64,000 nt of DNA from Geomicrobium sediminis. Its GTDB lineage: Bacteria; Bacillota; Bacilli; Bacillales; Marinococcaceae. A program made the position numbers and the translations under genes. How positions within the stretch are numbered: position 1 is the first letter of the stretch; the number at the start of each line of letters is the position of its first letter. Of the stretch, positions 25,218 through 33,935 are shown one piece after another. The notes beneath the pieces are model-generated. The model ran no database searches. It was not told the DNA's origin and saw nothing but the letters and a program-made list of their open reading frames with translations. Where the stretch lies: contig NZ_JAFBEC010000001.1 in the NCBI RefSeq assembly GCF_016908595.1, forward strand, positions 434,001 through 498,000, written 5' to 3'.

Positions 25218-26756
25218 CTAATAACCTGTTGGCCAATTCGCTAGCTTTCGCTCACTGATTGAACCGTTATTAAGACAAGCATATTCAAGAGTCTGACAGA
25301 GAAACGCTCGTGTATCGCGAGGGTCGATAATATCATCGATCAAATGCTTTGATGCAGCTTTATAGGGTGAACTCTCAAATGTCCACGTATCAAGTAACTC
25401 TTGCCGTGCTGCTTTTGGATCTTCGGCGTCTTCAAGCTCTCGACCATACACAACATTTATACCGACTTCTGGACCTGTAAAGTTAATATCTGCAGTTGGC
25501 CAGGCGACAACAAAGTCCCCGCCCATATCCGGTCCACACATGTTGCTATATGCAGCTCCGATGCTTTTGCGGATCACAACACTCAGTTTTGGTACTGTTG
25601 AATGTACGAGTGCTTGATTCCAGAGAATAATCTTTGAAGGAATTCTCGAGCGTTCTGCCCCGCTTGATACACGAAAGCCAGGGATATCATGTAGGAAAAT
25701 TAACGGAATATGAAATGAATCGCATTGCACGATAAAGTCTGTCGCTTTTTCACATTCTTGCGCTCCCGCTGCCCCCGCAAAAAACATCGGTTGGTTTGCG
25801 ATTATCCCTACTGTTCGACCGTTCATTCTCGCAAAACCAGTGATAAGCGCTTTACCAAACTCCTCTTTGAGCTCAAAGAAATGATGATCATCAACAATTA
25901 ATGCAATAAGTTTCTTCATATCATATGCCCGTTTCATACGCGTAGGGACAAGCTCTGTTGCTTCATGTAGCAATCGATCTGCATCGTCATTTGATGGTAT
26001 TACCGCTGATTGTTCACCTGCATGACTTGGTACGAAGGACAAATACTCCTTGATTGCTCGGATGCAGTCACCTTCGTCTTCTGCAGCATGATCAATTTGC
26101 CCTGTTTCAGTTGCATGCATCTCCCAGCCACCGAGTTGTTCTGGTGTAATCTGTTCACCCGTAGCAATTTCAAGCATTCTTGGACCTGCCACAGCCATGC
26201 ACGTTCCTTTTACTTGGCTTACGAAATCCGAGCTCACAGCAAACCACGTCGGACCACCGTAACTGTCACCAAAAATCCCTGTTATTAACGGTACTTTGCG
26301 GTCATGATGCAACAATTGATATGGCATCATAAAGCGACTAATGTTGTCAGAGCCCATCCCATCTGGCATTCGCAGTCCGCCACCTTCAGCGAGAGTAATC
26401 AAAGGAAATCCACGTTTGACGGCGTATTCATGGAGCTTCTTCGACTTGCGCATAAAGACGGCTCCTTCTGTCGCCGCAAAGACCGTCTTATCAAACGCTT
26501 TAATAACGACGGGTCTCCCGTCAATCTTGGCAACGCCACCGATCAGTCCGTCCGTTGGGCTTTTCGTAGCTGCACCTTGTTGATCCGATGTATTAAGTAG
26601 ACCAAGTTCAAGGAATGAACCCGCATCGACGAGTTTGGCAATCCGTTCTCTTGCCGTATAAAATCCCTTTTTTTTATGAGCTGCGACCTTTTTCTCTCCA
26701 CCCATTTGACGTGCGCGCTCTTTTCGCTCTTGCAACTCATGCAAGTAAGTTTCCAT
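25218..26756 (-). CDS. acyl-CoA carboxylase carboxyltransferase subunit (PccB/MccB-like)
   Basis: A 512-residue crotonase-fold carboxyltransferase. The N-domain has TARERIAKLVDAGSFLELG, the C-domain has FFAGAAGAQECEKATDFIVQ, IPLIFLHDIPGF, SIGAAYSNMCGPDMGGDF and AWPTADINFTGPEVG, the acyl-CoA and carboxybiotin pockets. Such subunits transfer CO2 from biotin to propionyl-, methylcrotonyl- or related acyl-CoA. No biotin carboxylase or biotin carrier gene is in the window, so the partner must be elsewhere. It overlaps the upstream acyl-CoA ligase by 20 bp and is the second gene of operon 3. Substrate is unknown. Confidence 0.88.
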   Translation of the reverse strand: METYLHELQERKERARQMGGEKKVAAHKKKGFYTARERIAKLVDAGSFLELGLLNTSDQQGAATKSPTDGLIGGVAKIDGRPVVIKAFDKTVFAATEGAVFMRKSKKLHEYAVKRGFPLITLAEGGGLRMPDGMGSDNISRFMMPYQLLHHDRKVPLITGIFGDSYGGPTWFAVSSDFVSQVKGTCMAVAGPRMLEIATGEQITPEQLGGWEMHATETGQIDHAAEDEGDCIRAIKEYLSFVPSHAGEQSAVIPSNDDADRLLHEATELVPTRMKRAYDMKKLIALIVDDHHFFELKEEFGKALITGFARMNGRTVGIIANQPMFFAGAAGAQECEKATDFIVQCDSFHIPLIFLHDIPGFRVSSGAERSRIPSKIILWNQALVHSTVPKLSVVIRKSIGAAYSNMCGPDMGGDFVVAWPTADINFTGPEVGINVVYGRELEDAEDPKAARQELLDTWTFESSPYKAASKHLIDDIIDPRDTRAFLCQTLEYACLNNGSISERKLANWPTGY

Positions 26757-28428
26757 GCTCGATCTCCTCTTTCAGCTCAGGTTTTTTTACTTTGCCCGTG
26801 GCTGTCATTGGGACGCTTTTCATAATGACAATTCTCGGTCGTTTGTACGATGCCATGTTCTCTTTGCAATATGCTTCCAGTTCTTGAACGGTCGTTTCTT
26901 TTTCTAACACCACTGCGGCTACTGGTAGCTCTCCCTTTTGCTCATCTTCAATCCCAATAACACCACAAACTGCAACGCCTGCATGATTGGTGACGATCAC
27001 TTCAATTTCAGCCGGGAACACACTCATCCCGTTCACTTTTAACATCTCTTTTTTCCGACCTAGAAAATAAAACTGACCTTTCTCATTAATTAAGCCGATG
27101 TCACCCGTCTTTAACCAGCCATCGACGAGATCTTGCGCAGTTTTCTCTTCATTGTTCCAATATCCTTTCATAAGCGATGGTGTTCGAATCGCGATTTCTC
27201 CTTCTGTACCAATCGGAAGCAATGCTCCCGTATCGAAGTCGAGAATTTTAATTTCAGTACCAGGCATCGGAAATCCGACGAATCCTGGGCGATCCAAATC
27301 AGCATCTTGTTCTTGTTGACCATCTGTAAACGAATCCATCGTATGCGTTTCTGTCATGCCGTACGAAGCTTCTTTTAAAACTGTACCTGTCAGTTCATAC
27401 CAACGTTTGCGGTACTCTACATTGATTTTCTTTACGAAAGAAACGCCAAGTGTAGTCTTGAATGAGGATAAGTCGCGACCTTCTGCTTCGTTCATGACTG
27501 CGACGAGATTGTCTGTGATGGCTGATGTCGAAGTGATCCTGTATTTTTCCACAGCTTGAATAAACGTCTCCGTATCCCAACGAGTCATCAACACCTGTGT
27601 ATGACCTGTGAATATCGGATTGATCACCCCGGCGTCTTCCCCAGCAATCCAGAAAATTGGCAAGTAGTTCAGCGTCACTTGATCGCCTTTATGACTTAAG
27701 CCAAAGGTCGTTGACGTGGCGGCTGTATACACCATATCCCCTTGTGTATGCATGCACCCTTTCGGCAAGCCTGTCGTTCCCCCTGTGTAATTCAATGCAG
27801 CGATGTCATCTAACGATCGATCCACATGTGGATAAGTGGAAGAACTTGAAGCGATGACTTGTTCGAAATCAATTTCAGTATGTTGCACTTTTTGAGTCAT
27901 TCCGTCGGGTATTGGTAACGTCGGGTTTTCAGGGAGGTAGTCGGACAACGATGTCGCAATGATGGTGTGTAAGGTCGTACGATCTTTCACTTGATTAATG
28001 AGTGGAAGGAATTGATCTAACGTCACGATGACTTGAGCGTCACAGTCGGTCAGTTCGTAGTGCAGTTCTTTTTCTTTAAACATTGGATTTACCGGAACGT
28101 GAATCGCACCAATTTTTAAAATCGCATAAAATGCGATGATGAATTGCGGACAATTCGGCATATATACTGCAATCCGATCACCCTTCTTAATCCCAATTTC
28201 TGATAAATACGTGGCGAATCGACTACTCTTTTCGTTTAGCTCTGCGAATGTCAGTTCTCGACCGTAAAAAATCGTCGATGCTTTGTTCGGTGTTCTGTGT
28301 GCGTGTTCTTCAAGATAGTCGGTTAAGAACTTTTTGCCAAACGGATAGTACGCTTCCTTTGGCAAATGTTTTGGCCAATTTACTTCTCGACGTTTACGCA
28401 AATCATCTAGATAATGCTGTTCATCCAT
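26737..28428 (-). CDS. acyl-CoA synthetase (AMP-forming)
   Basis: A 563-residue ANL enzyme with P-loop LNYTGGTTGLPKGCMH, SYGMTETH, the hinge GRKKEMLKVNGMSVFPAEIE and the C-terminal TATGKVKKPEL lysine motif. It differs from the ligase of operon 1 in length and in the middle region, so it probably activates a different acid. It heads operon 3 and is followed by a carboxyltransferase, suggesting activation then carboxylation of a short or branched acid. The start at 28428 has AAAGGAG upstream, and a -24/-12 promoter lies 42 bp before it. Confidence 0.9.
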   Translation of the reverse strand: MDEQHYLDDLRKRREVNWPKHLPKEAYYPFGKKFLTDYLEEHAHRTPNKASTIFYGRELTFAELNEKSSRFATYLSEIGIKKGDRIAVYMPNCPQFIIAFYAILKIGAIHVPVNPMFKEKELHYELTDCDAQVIVTLDQFLPLINQVKDRTTLHTIIATSLSDYLPENPTLPIPDGMTQKVQHTEIDFEQVIASSSSTYPHVDRSLDDIAALNYTGGTTGLPKGCMHTQGDMVYTAATSTTFGLSHKGDQVTLNYLPIFWIAGEDAGVINPIFTGHTQVLMTRWDTETFIQAVEKYRITSTSAITDNLVAVMNEAEGRDLSSFKTTLGVSFVKKINVEYRKRWYELTGTVLKEASYGMTETHTMDSFTDGQQEQDADLDRPGFVGFPMPGTEIKILDFDTGALLPIGTEGEIAIRTPSLMKGYWNNEEKTAQDLVDGWLKTGDIGLINEKGQFYFLGRKKEMLKVNGMSVFPAEIEVIVTNHAGVAVCGVIGIEDEQKGELPVAAVVLEKETTVQELEAYCKENMASYKRPRIVIMKSVPMTATGKVKKPELKEEIEHGNLLA

Positions 28429-28469
28429 TCATACCACTCCTTTATGCTGATCGGTTTAAAAGGTGTTAT

Positions 28470-28485
28470 TGCAAAATACATACCA
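28470..28485 (-). promoter_or_regulatory. sigma-54 (-24/-12) promoter of operon 3
   Basis: Minus-strand TGGTATGTATTTTGCA has GG-N10-GC spacing, with one deviation in the -24 element. It is 42 bp upstream of the acyl-CoA synthetase start. Confidence 0.75.
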
Positions 28486-28487
28486 GT

Positions 28488-28501
28488 TGTAAGCGCTTAC
28501 T
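28488..28501. promoter_or_regulatory. cre-like CcpA box next to operon 3 promoter
   Basis: TGTAAGCGCTTACT matches the cre consensus at 13 of 14 positions, with a perfectly palindromic core GTAAGCGCTTAC. It abuts the -24 element, so bound CcpA would block sigma-54 polymerase binding. Confidence 0.65.
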
Positions 28502-28525
28502 TCATTGGGTGCAGTGACTTTATAA

Positions 28526-28558
28526 TTCATTTTTAAATTTTCGCTGTTCATTTTTGAA
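28526..28558. promoter_or_regulatory. tandem activator-type sites upstream of operon 3
   Basis: TTCATTTTTAAA (28526-28537, one mismatch) and TTCATTTTTGAA (28547-28558, perfect) are centred 21 bp apart. The proximal centre is about 48 bp upstream of the -24 GG, reproducing the layout at operons 1 and 2. Confidence 0.65.
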
Positions 28559-28755
28559 TCAATCGGTGTGTACGATATTCAACGTGACTTTTGGTAAAAT
28601 AATGTCAAATTCATTCAATTTCGTTCAACAAAAATTAGCATATCTTGTCAAGATATTGCCTTTTATCTTTCTATCTTTTTTTTCGCATAGCAATAAAGAA
28701 TTGCAACTGTTATGCTTGCCATAATCGGGGTGAGATCGCTAGAAGGAGGGGGCTC

Positions 28756-29850
28756 ATGGGCAAAACAACTGCGTCTCCAGATTTACTCATCGGTGCTATT
28801 GGGAATTGGTATAATGCCATCGTTTCTTATGATTCTAAGAAAGCCCAAATGCAGAAGGCGCTAACAGAACAGCTCTTACGATCAGCTGTAACAGACAAAA
28901 AGATTCAGACGTATCATCAACTCGTCGAATTTCGTCATAAAATTTTTACAAATGAAATTCTTAGAGATCCGCTTCCTGAGAATCAAGCACACGTTGATGA
29001 ATCCATTGTGGAGACTGATCAAGTGCTTAATTACTTGTATCACTTGATGGAAGGTCGAATGGCGTTTCAGCGCGAGAACTATTTACAATCATTGGGTCAT
29101 TATCAAAAAGCAGAGCGATCGATTCATTCAGTGAGTGAACTAGAAAGAGCTGAATTTTTCTTTTTACTCGGTGAAGGTTTCTACAGAATTAATCAATATA
29201 TGCACGCTTCACTATATCTCGACTTAGCAAAAGAGATCTTCGAGCTTAGTTCACGACATGATGAACGGGTCATTGCTTGTACGAGCTTACAAGCTTCAAT
29301 CTACTCGGAGCTTCGCTTATATCATCAAGCAGAAGAGTTTTTTCTTGATTGTTTAGAACAACCGAACCTTAAGCCGTTCAATCGTTCGATACACTTACGG
29401 GCGTACGGTTTGCATAAAGAGAGAAACGGGATGCTTCAGGATGCGAGAGATTATTATGATGAGGCGCTTCATACAGGAGATCAGTACGACACACTTATTG
29501 GTTCTAAAACGAAAACAAACTTGGCGAACGTTTTATTGCGCCTAGGTGATTGCTCAGGCGTTGCACTACTAGAAGAGGCCGAAGAAGATATGAAAACCTT
29601 TAACCTTGTTGAGTTTACTGCAAGAAACCGGATCACACGAGGGCTTTACGTTTCTTCGATTGACCTTTTACTCGTTGATCAGGGGCTTGACGAATTAGTA
29701 AATCAAGAACTGTATTTCGAAGCGACAGAAGCTTATGAAGAGGTTGCAGCAGCATTAGAGACGGATCAGCAATTTGAACTTGCACTATCGTATATGCGAA
29801 TGGCAAACGAACTACGACTCAAGCAGTTTTCCATCGGCATCAACAATTAA
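28756..29850 (+). CDS. Rap-like tetratricopeptide regulatory protein
   Basis: A 364-residue all-helical protein of the size and plan of Bacillus Rap proteins: an N-terminal helical bundle (VAIGNWYNAIVSYDSKKAQM-like region, residues 1-70) and six or seven TPR-type repeats (for example AFQRENYLQSLGHYQKAE and YSELRLYHQAEEFFLDC). Raps dephosphorylate Spo0F or sequester response regulators and are inhibited by Phr peptides. No phr gene follows; a terminator lies 15 bp downstream. Start ATG 28756 follows AAGGAGGGGG; in-frame codons upstream are not preceded by a ribosome binding site. An orphan Rap/Rgg-like TPR regulator is the best description. Confidence 0.78.
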   Translation: MGKTTASPDLLIGAIGNWYNAIVSYDSKKAQMQKALTEQLLRSAVTDKKIQTYHQLVEFRHKIFTNEILRDPLPENQAHVDESIVETDQVLNYLYHLMEGRMAFQRENYLQSLGHYQKAERSIHSVSELERAEFFFLLGEGFYRINQYMHASLYLDLAKEIFELSSRHDERVIACTSLQASIYSELRLYHQAEEFFLDCLEQPNLKPFNRSIHLRAYGLHKERNGMLQDARDYYDEALHTGDQYDTLIGSKTKTNLANVLLRLGDCSGVALLEEAEEDMKTFNLVEFTARNRITRGLYVSSIDLLLVDQGLDELVNQELYFEATEAYEEVAAALETDQQFELALSYMRMANELRLKQFSIGINN

Positions 29851-29864
29851 TTCTACATTTCGTT

Positions 29865-29893
29865 AACCGTCCTTTCGGTCGGTTATTTTTTTC
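29865..29893 (+). terminator. terminator of the Rap-like gene
   Basis: AACCGTCC-TTTC-GGTCGGTT (one mismatch) followed by ATTTTTTT. Confidence 0.8.
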
Positions 29894-29956
29894 GCATACT
29901 TTCTGTCAGTTGTGACAGGCTATACGTATCTTAACCGAAATAGGAGGTTTACGTAC

Positions 29957-30499
29957 TTGAAGAAATTTTTATTATCTGGTCTTATTGCTACGCTCGTACT
30001 GACAGGTTGCGGAAACGGGAATGACGAACCGAATGAGAACATGGACATGGAAGATAATCATGCTAACGACGTCGAGGAAGATGCTCATGATGACTTAGAT
30101 CTTGGCGATGACATGGAGGATGATACTGACGCGCACAATGACGGCGATGATGGCAATGCCATGGATGAGGACGGATCGGCGTATGATCGTGGGGTTGTCG
30201 ACTTTGAACTTGATATTGAGTTCATAGAAGGCGATGACTGGGAATACGACTACGAAGATGAAGACGGTGAAGTTACAGCGTCGATCGAACGTGATAACGA
30301 AACCATCCAAGATGATGAAGCAATCACAGAGATTGAACAACTGCTACAAGACATTGAGCTTCACGGTGATGCCGATGAAGAAGAGATGGTAACCGAGGTG
30401 CTACAAGCGCTCGACCTAAGTGAAGACGACGTATACAAAGTCGAACTCTCTATCGAATTCGAGAACGGCAACATGTACAACGTGGATCACACGATGTAA
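29957..30499 (+). CDS. YusW-like acidic lipoprotein
   Basis: A 180-residue secreted lipoprotein. The TTG start at 29957 follows AGGAGG; the signal peptide ends in lipobox LTGC, then a linker of about 60 residues made largely of Asp, Glu, Asn and His. The C-terminal 100 residues (VDFELDIEFIEGDDWEYDYE ... LSIEFENGNMYNVDHTM) resemble the YusW-like domain of bacilli, of unknown function. The extreme acidity fits exposure to high salt outside the membrane. It converges on the CotH-like gene, with a perfect palindrome between them. Confidence 0.75.
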   Translation: MKKFLLSGLIATLVLTGCGNGNDEPNENMDMEDNHANDVEEDAHDDLDLGDDMEDDTDAHNDGDDGNAMDEDGSAYDRGVVDFELDIEFIEGDDWEYDYEDEDGEVTASIERDNETIQDDEAITEIEQLLQDIELHGDADEEEMVTEVLQALDLSEDDVYKVELSIEFENGNMYNVDHTM

Positions 30500-30505
30500 A
30501 AGCTT

Positions 30506-30553
30506 AAGGGGTCAGTCTCCCGGCGCGTTAACGCGCCGGGGGACTGACCCCTT
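30506..30553. repeat. GGGACAGTCCCC-family palindrome, copy A
   Basis: A 48-bp nearly perfect palindrome: outer arms AAGGGGTCAGTC/GACTGACCCCTT and a 22-bp inner arm centred on GCGCGTTAACGCGC. It sits between convergent genes and could end transcription from both. Copies B and C lie at 37402 and 39553. Confidence 0.85.
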
Positions 30554-30557
30554 GTTA

Positions 30558-32357
30558 TTATTGCGTGATTACAAATTCTTGAGTGCCATTGAGTTGCACA
30601 CCTTCTGATGTCGTGCGGTTCGTATATGGATTCACATCCGTCTCCAAAACGTCCGTCTCTCCGTTAACACGCTCAGCAATTGACAATCCCCATTGATCAC
30701 CGATTGCTTCTTCGTCTTTGTACCAGTTGGTCACGTCGTTCGTACTAATGTAGTATAAAGTAAGTTGTCCACTCACATCCGCTTCACCCGAGTCAAACGT
30801 ATACGTTCGCTGGACCCCATCCACAACATCACCTTCTGTTAATTCATCTACCCTTAAAGTAATTTCACCAGCTTGGTCAACCGTCGACGGTGTAAAGACG
30901 GCAGACACATCGCCTCGTGAATTCGTAAAGTATACGTCTTCTCCAACGTTACTCTCATCAATCATGTGTGAGACTTGATCTCGTTCTTGCTCTTCAAGAT
31001 TCCCAATCCGCATATTGATTGTCTGATAACGAAGTGGAATATACTCCCTTACGACATCCACTTGAGCATCGAAATCGCTAAGCTCTGAGAAGTGGTTTTG
31101 AGGATGAATGTTAAATGCCCCTTCTGTGTCCGAACTAATGGATACAAATGGCTGTATGCGTTCATAATAGCGATCAATTCTTGAATTTAACTCGTCCTCA
31201 TTGAACGTCTCCATTAATTGCTCTAAGTTCTGATCAATATGCGCTTTAATTTCCGGTGTTTCGAGCATCTTCTCGAAAAGAACGTTATCCCAACCTGAAG
31301 TCAACCCGTAATCATAACGCATAAAATCGTTCATCGTTCCATAGTCTGTACGACTGTGAGAGCCGAATGTTAAGTCTTTGTCCCACGGGATGAATTCCCA
31401 TTTTGCTTCAGGATCTTCATGATCGAGATACCACCAATAATCATCACCAAAGGCATCAATGTCACCTACAAGAAAATGCACTGCCAAGAAATTAATGACT
31501 CGTTCTGCGTCCATTTCTTCATAGAATTTCTGCGCGAATTCTTCGCCAGCAGGTGTTTCATACACCCACGTTATTAGCTCTGTTAATGCTTCCCATTCTG
31601 GGTCCCCACGATAGTCGAAAACCTCTTCAAAAAATACTTCCTGATCTTCAACAGTGCTTAAATCATAGGAAAAGGTAGAGTTTATATCGATGTCATCTAC
31701 ATCTCGTATACGATCTCGTACGAGAGTTCCATCGCCATTACGGCCATTTGCTTGTAACAAATCAGAGTCGATACGTTCTACATGTGCATATAACCCTTCA
31801 TATGAATCATTCATAAAGAGATTGAAAAACTCTGTTCTTGGTGCCATAACATCAGCGTCCCTAAACATTTGAAATGATAATTGATCCCGCATCATTGAAG
31901 AATCACTATAATTGGCATTCAAGTTCATTCGATTACTTCCAAATGTAATGGCTTGTGGATCTTCGAAACGAACATTAAATGATTTTTTGTCCATGCGTCT
32001 CGTTGAATTTCCCCGAAAACGAAGACCTCCATCAAGATGCTTTATCTCTGCTTCAGGAGAGTTCAAACGAATATGTCCGGTGAGACGATCATCAGAGTCA
32101 ACATCTCGTTCATAGAGCTCTTCTAGATCCTCGTCTCTCATATATAAATAAAGTGAGTCGATATCCGATTCATGGGCAAGTTGTTCTATTTCAGTTCTCG
32201 GTGTAAATGATGCTTCATTTTCAACTTCACCTTCATCTCCATCTACAACCTCTCCATCCCCTTCATAAACTTCCTCTGCTTCTAAATTCTCTCCATTACA
32301 TGCTACCAACAGTAGTGGCAATGTGAGAGCTACGGAAACACCGTGAATTTTCTTCAT
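30558..32357 (-). CDS. CotH kinase family lipoprotein
   Basis: A 599-residue protein: signal peptide with lipobox LVAC, an acidic linker, then a CotH-type kinase-like domain (KKSFNVRFEDPQAITFGSNRMNLNANY; SSMMRDQLSFQMFRDADV; DDYWWYLDHEDPEAKWEFIPWDKDLTFG, the last holding the conserved metal-binding Asp). The last 110 residues form a separate beta-rich domain. CotH of B. subtilis phosphorylates spore coat proteins; this copy is a predicted surface lipoprotein, so its targets are more likely envelope proteins. It stands alone between lipoprotein genes. Start ATG 32357 follows AAAGGGG. Confidence 0.85.
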   Translation of the reverse strand: MKKIHGVSVALTLPLLLVACNGENLEAEEVYEGDGEVVDGDEGEVENEASFTPRTEIEQLAHESDIDSLYLYMRDEDLEELYERDVDSDDRLTGHIRLNSPEAEIKHLDGGLRFRGNSTRRMDKKSFNVRFEDPQAITFGSNRMNLNANYSDSSMMRDQLSFQMFRDADVMAPRTEFFNLFMNDSYEGLYAHVERIDSDLLQANGRNGDGTLVRDRIRDVDDIDINSTFSYDLSTVEDQEVFFEEVFDYRGDPEWEALTELITWVYETPAGEEFAQKFYEEMDAERVINFLAVHFLVGDIDAFGDDYWWYLDHEDPEAKWEFIPWDKDLTFGSHSRTDYGTMNDFMRYDYGLTSGWDNVLFEKMLETPEIKAHIDQNLEQLMETFNEDELNSRIDRYYERIQPFVSISSDTEGAFNIHPQNHFSELSDFDAQVDVVREYIPLRYQTINMRIGNLEEQERDQVSHMIDESNVGEDVYFTNSRGDVSAVFTPSTVDQAGEITLRVDELTEGDVVDGVQRTYTFDSGEADVSGQLTLYYISTNDVTNWYKDEEAIGDQWGLSIAERVNGETDVLETDVNPYTNRTTSEGVQLNGTQEFVITQ

Positions 32358-32686
32358 GAGTTAATTTCCCCTTTAGTTATACTCATTGATGAGAACAGTA
32401 ATCGCACGCTGTAACATAGTGAGAGACTGCCCCAAATAAAAAGGAATTGCTAAAATCGTATTATATTATGTATTGTCAGAAAAATAGATCTTTCAAGATT
32501 GCTACAATTATCTACGCTACGATTGACTATTACAACCGCAAAAGAATTCTACCCGTTTGAATTTCATGCAAATTAACGTTGGAATAGTTATAAATTCACT
32601 ATAAGTCATGTAAGCAAACATTGGAATCAACAGATAAAACGCAATCTGAGCACTATCAAGACCTCATGTGAGGACAGCCCCAATAA
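32358..32686. other. intergenic, nothing recognised
   Basis: This 329-bp AT-rich stretch holds the presumed CotH promoter and the 3' end region of the next lipoprotein gene. Apart from a small CCTCATGTGAGG palindrome near 32664 I see no gene or RNA. Confidence 0.5.
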
Positions 32687-33295
32687 TTAATATTGATCAC
32701 CACTATGAATTCCCCTGTATTTTTTACTCACCTGATCATTTGTGAAATTCGCTTCATCTATAACTTTACCTGTATCCGAATCTATGAGCTCAAGTTGTTC
32801 CCCGCTCTCGATACTATGAATCTCTATATTAGTTGTAGTATTGATAAGCTCAAAGCTGCCTTCTTTCTCTACATATTCATGGGTCATTAAATGGATAAAT
32901 ACTTTTCCATCACGCACAATATCCATTTGATAACTATGATAGACGTGCTCTACCCCGTCCTCTTCCATGACTTCGATTTGTCCTATCTCATCAGCGAGAA
33001 AGCGCTCATCATCATCAAATTCAGCAAATCGATCTGACTGATCATCCTTGAACTGTTTATAATACTGTCTATGAGAAAGAATTTCTTCAGCCACCACATC
33101 AACCTTTTCTTCCATTACAGAGTCAATTACAACATTATCATTAACCTCTTCTTCATTTAAATCTGAATTTTTTTCTTTTTCAACACTTGCTTCTATATCT
33201 TCTAATGTAAGAATCTCATCATTTTCATCAGGTGCGCAGGCAGCTATAGAAACAGATATGGTAGATAGAGCAACAAATATAAACCATTTCAACAT
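32687..33295 (-). CDS. lipoprotein of unknown function
   Basis: A 202-residue protein with a signal peptide ending in IAAC, followed by an acidic, low-complexity region (about residues 25-80) and a compact C-terminal domain of about 115 residues with alternating hydrophobic strands (VYHSYQMDIVRDGKVFIHLM; ELINTTTNIEIHSIESGE). AGGAAGGAGG precedes the start. I do not recognise a family. Neighbours are CotH downstream and a MITE upstream; the two lipoprotein genes are likely separate units since 330 bp lie between them. Confidence 0.7.
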   Translation of the reverse strand: MLKWFIFVALSTISVSIAACAPDENDEILTLEDIEASVEKEKNSDLNEEEVNDNVVIDSVMEEKVDVVAEEILSHRQYYKQFKDDQSDRFAEFDDDERFLADEIGQIEVMEEDGVEHVYHSYQMDIVRDGKVFIHLMTHEYVEKEGSFELINTTTNIEIHSIESGEQLELIDSDTGKVIDEANFTNDQVSKKYRGIHSGDQY

Positions 33296-33380
33296 TCGCT
33301 CTACCTCCTTCCTGTCACACAGACGTCATGATGATGTAATATGTTACACCTTCTTTGATCCTATCATAAGTTTGTATGAA

Positions 33381-33772
33381 GAAAAAGTCGCTCAAAGTGA
33401 GCGACTCAGAGTGTCGAAAAAGTGCTGTTTTATATAAATGAAGTAGAAAGTTAATGAACTTGTAGATTTCAAAGTATTGAAGTTATACATTTTACTTTTG
33501 CTTTTGTAAACTCAATATGCCGTATAAAAGCGGCTGTCGTGGCGAAGACGCCTGCGGCGGCCTGCAAAGCAGGTTGGTTCAACAGTCATTGCTATAAGCA
33601 ATGACTGTTGAACTTCCTTTATTCGTTAGCCGAAGATCATCGTGCGAAGCACTACGCTCGGGCAACGCCCGCGGCAAGCGTAGCCACAGAATCCGCTTAC
33701 TCATTTACGAGTACACTTTTGGTATGTTTAAGTTTCTCAACAGCCTGAGCGCTCACTTTGAGCGACTTTTTC
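33381..33772. mobile_element. 392-bp MITE with target duplication
   Basis: A non-coding element bounded by terminal inverted repeats: 23 identical bases beginning GAAAAAGTCGCTCAAAGTGA at each end (33381-33403 and, inverted, 33750-33772), extending imperfectly to about 28. Direct TGAA duplications flank it (33377-33380 and 33773-33776). Each terminal repeat is itself a hairpin (AGTCGCTCA-AAG-TGAGCGACT at the left end). Inside lies a perfect 16-bp stem with 3-base loop at 33578-33612. There is no transposase, so it depends on one in trans. The GC-rich centre differs from its AT-rich surroundings. Confidence 0.85.
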
Positions 33773-33935
33773 TGAACACTAGTAAATTACATTTCATAAT
33801 ATCCAGTATGAAATGCTTCAATTAATCATATCCCTTGCTTTTTGACACTTCACCGCGATGTAGACTATCTCTCTAGAAGAGTGGAATAATGTATACTGTA
33901 GAGAGAATATCGAAAAGGAGTACGCTACGATACTT

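Larger units (their letters stand above)
28429..28755. other. control region between operon 3 and the Rap-like gene
   Basis: A 327-bp divergent intergenic region. It holds the sigma-54 promoter, cre-like box and tandem activator-type sites of operon 3 (listed separately). Beyond 28560 it is AT-rich and presumably carries the promoter of the Rap-like gene, which I could not place with confidence. Confidence 0.6.

Noticed and set aside
30558-32357. CotH gene as part of a spore coat cluster
   Set aside because: No coat genes are nearby and the protein has a lipobox, so a surface role is more likely.
33381-33772. Degenerate insertion sequence with transposase remnants
   Set aside because: No frame in the element has recognisable transposase motifs; symmetric ends and target duplication fit a MITE better.
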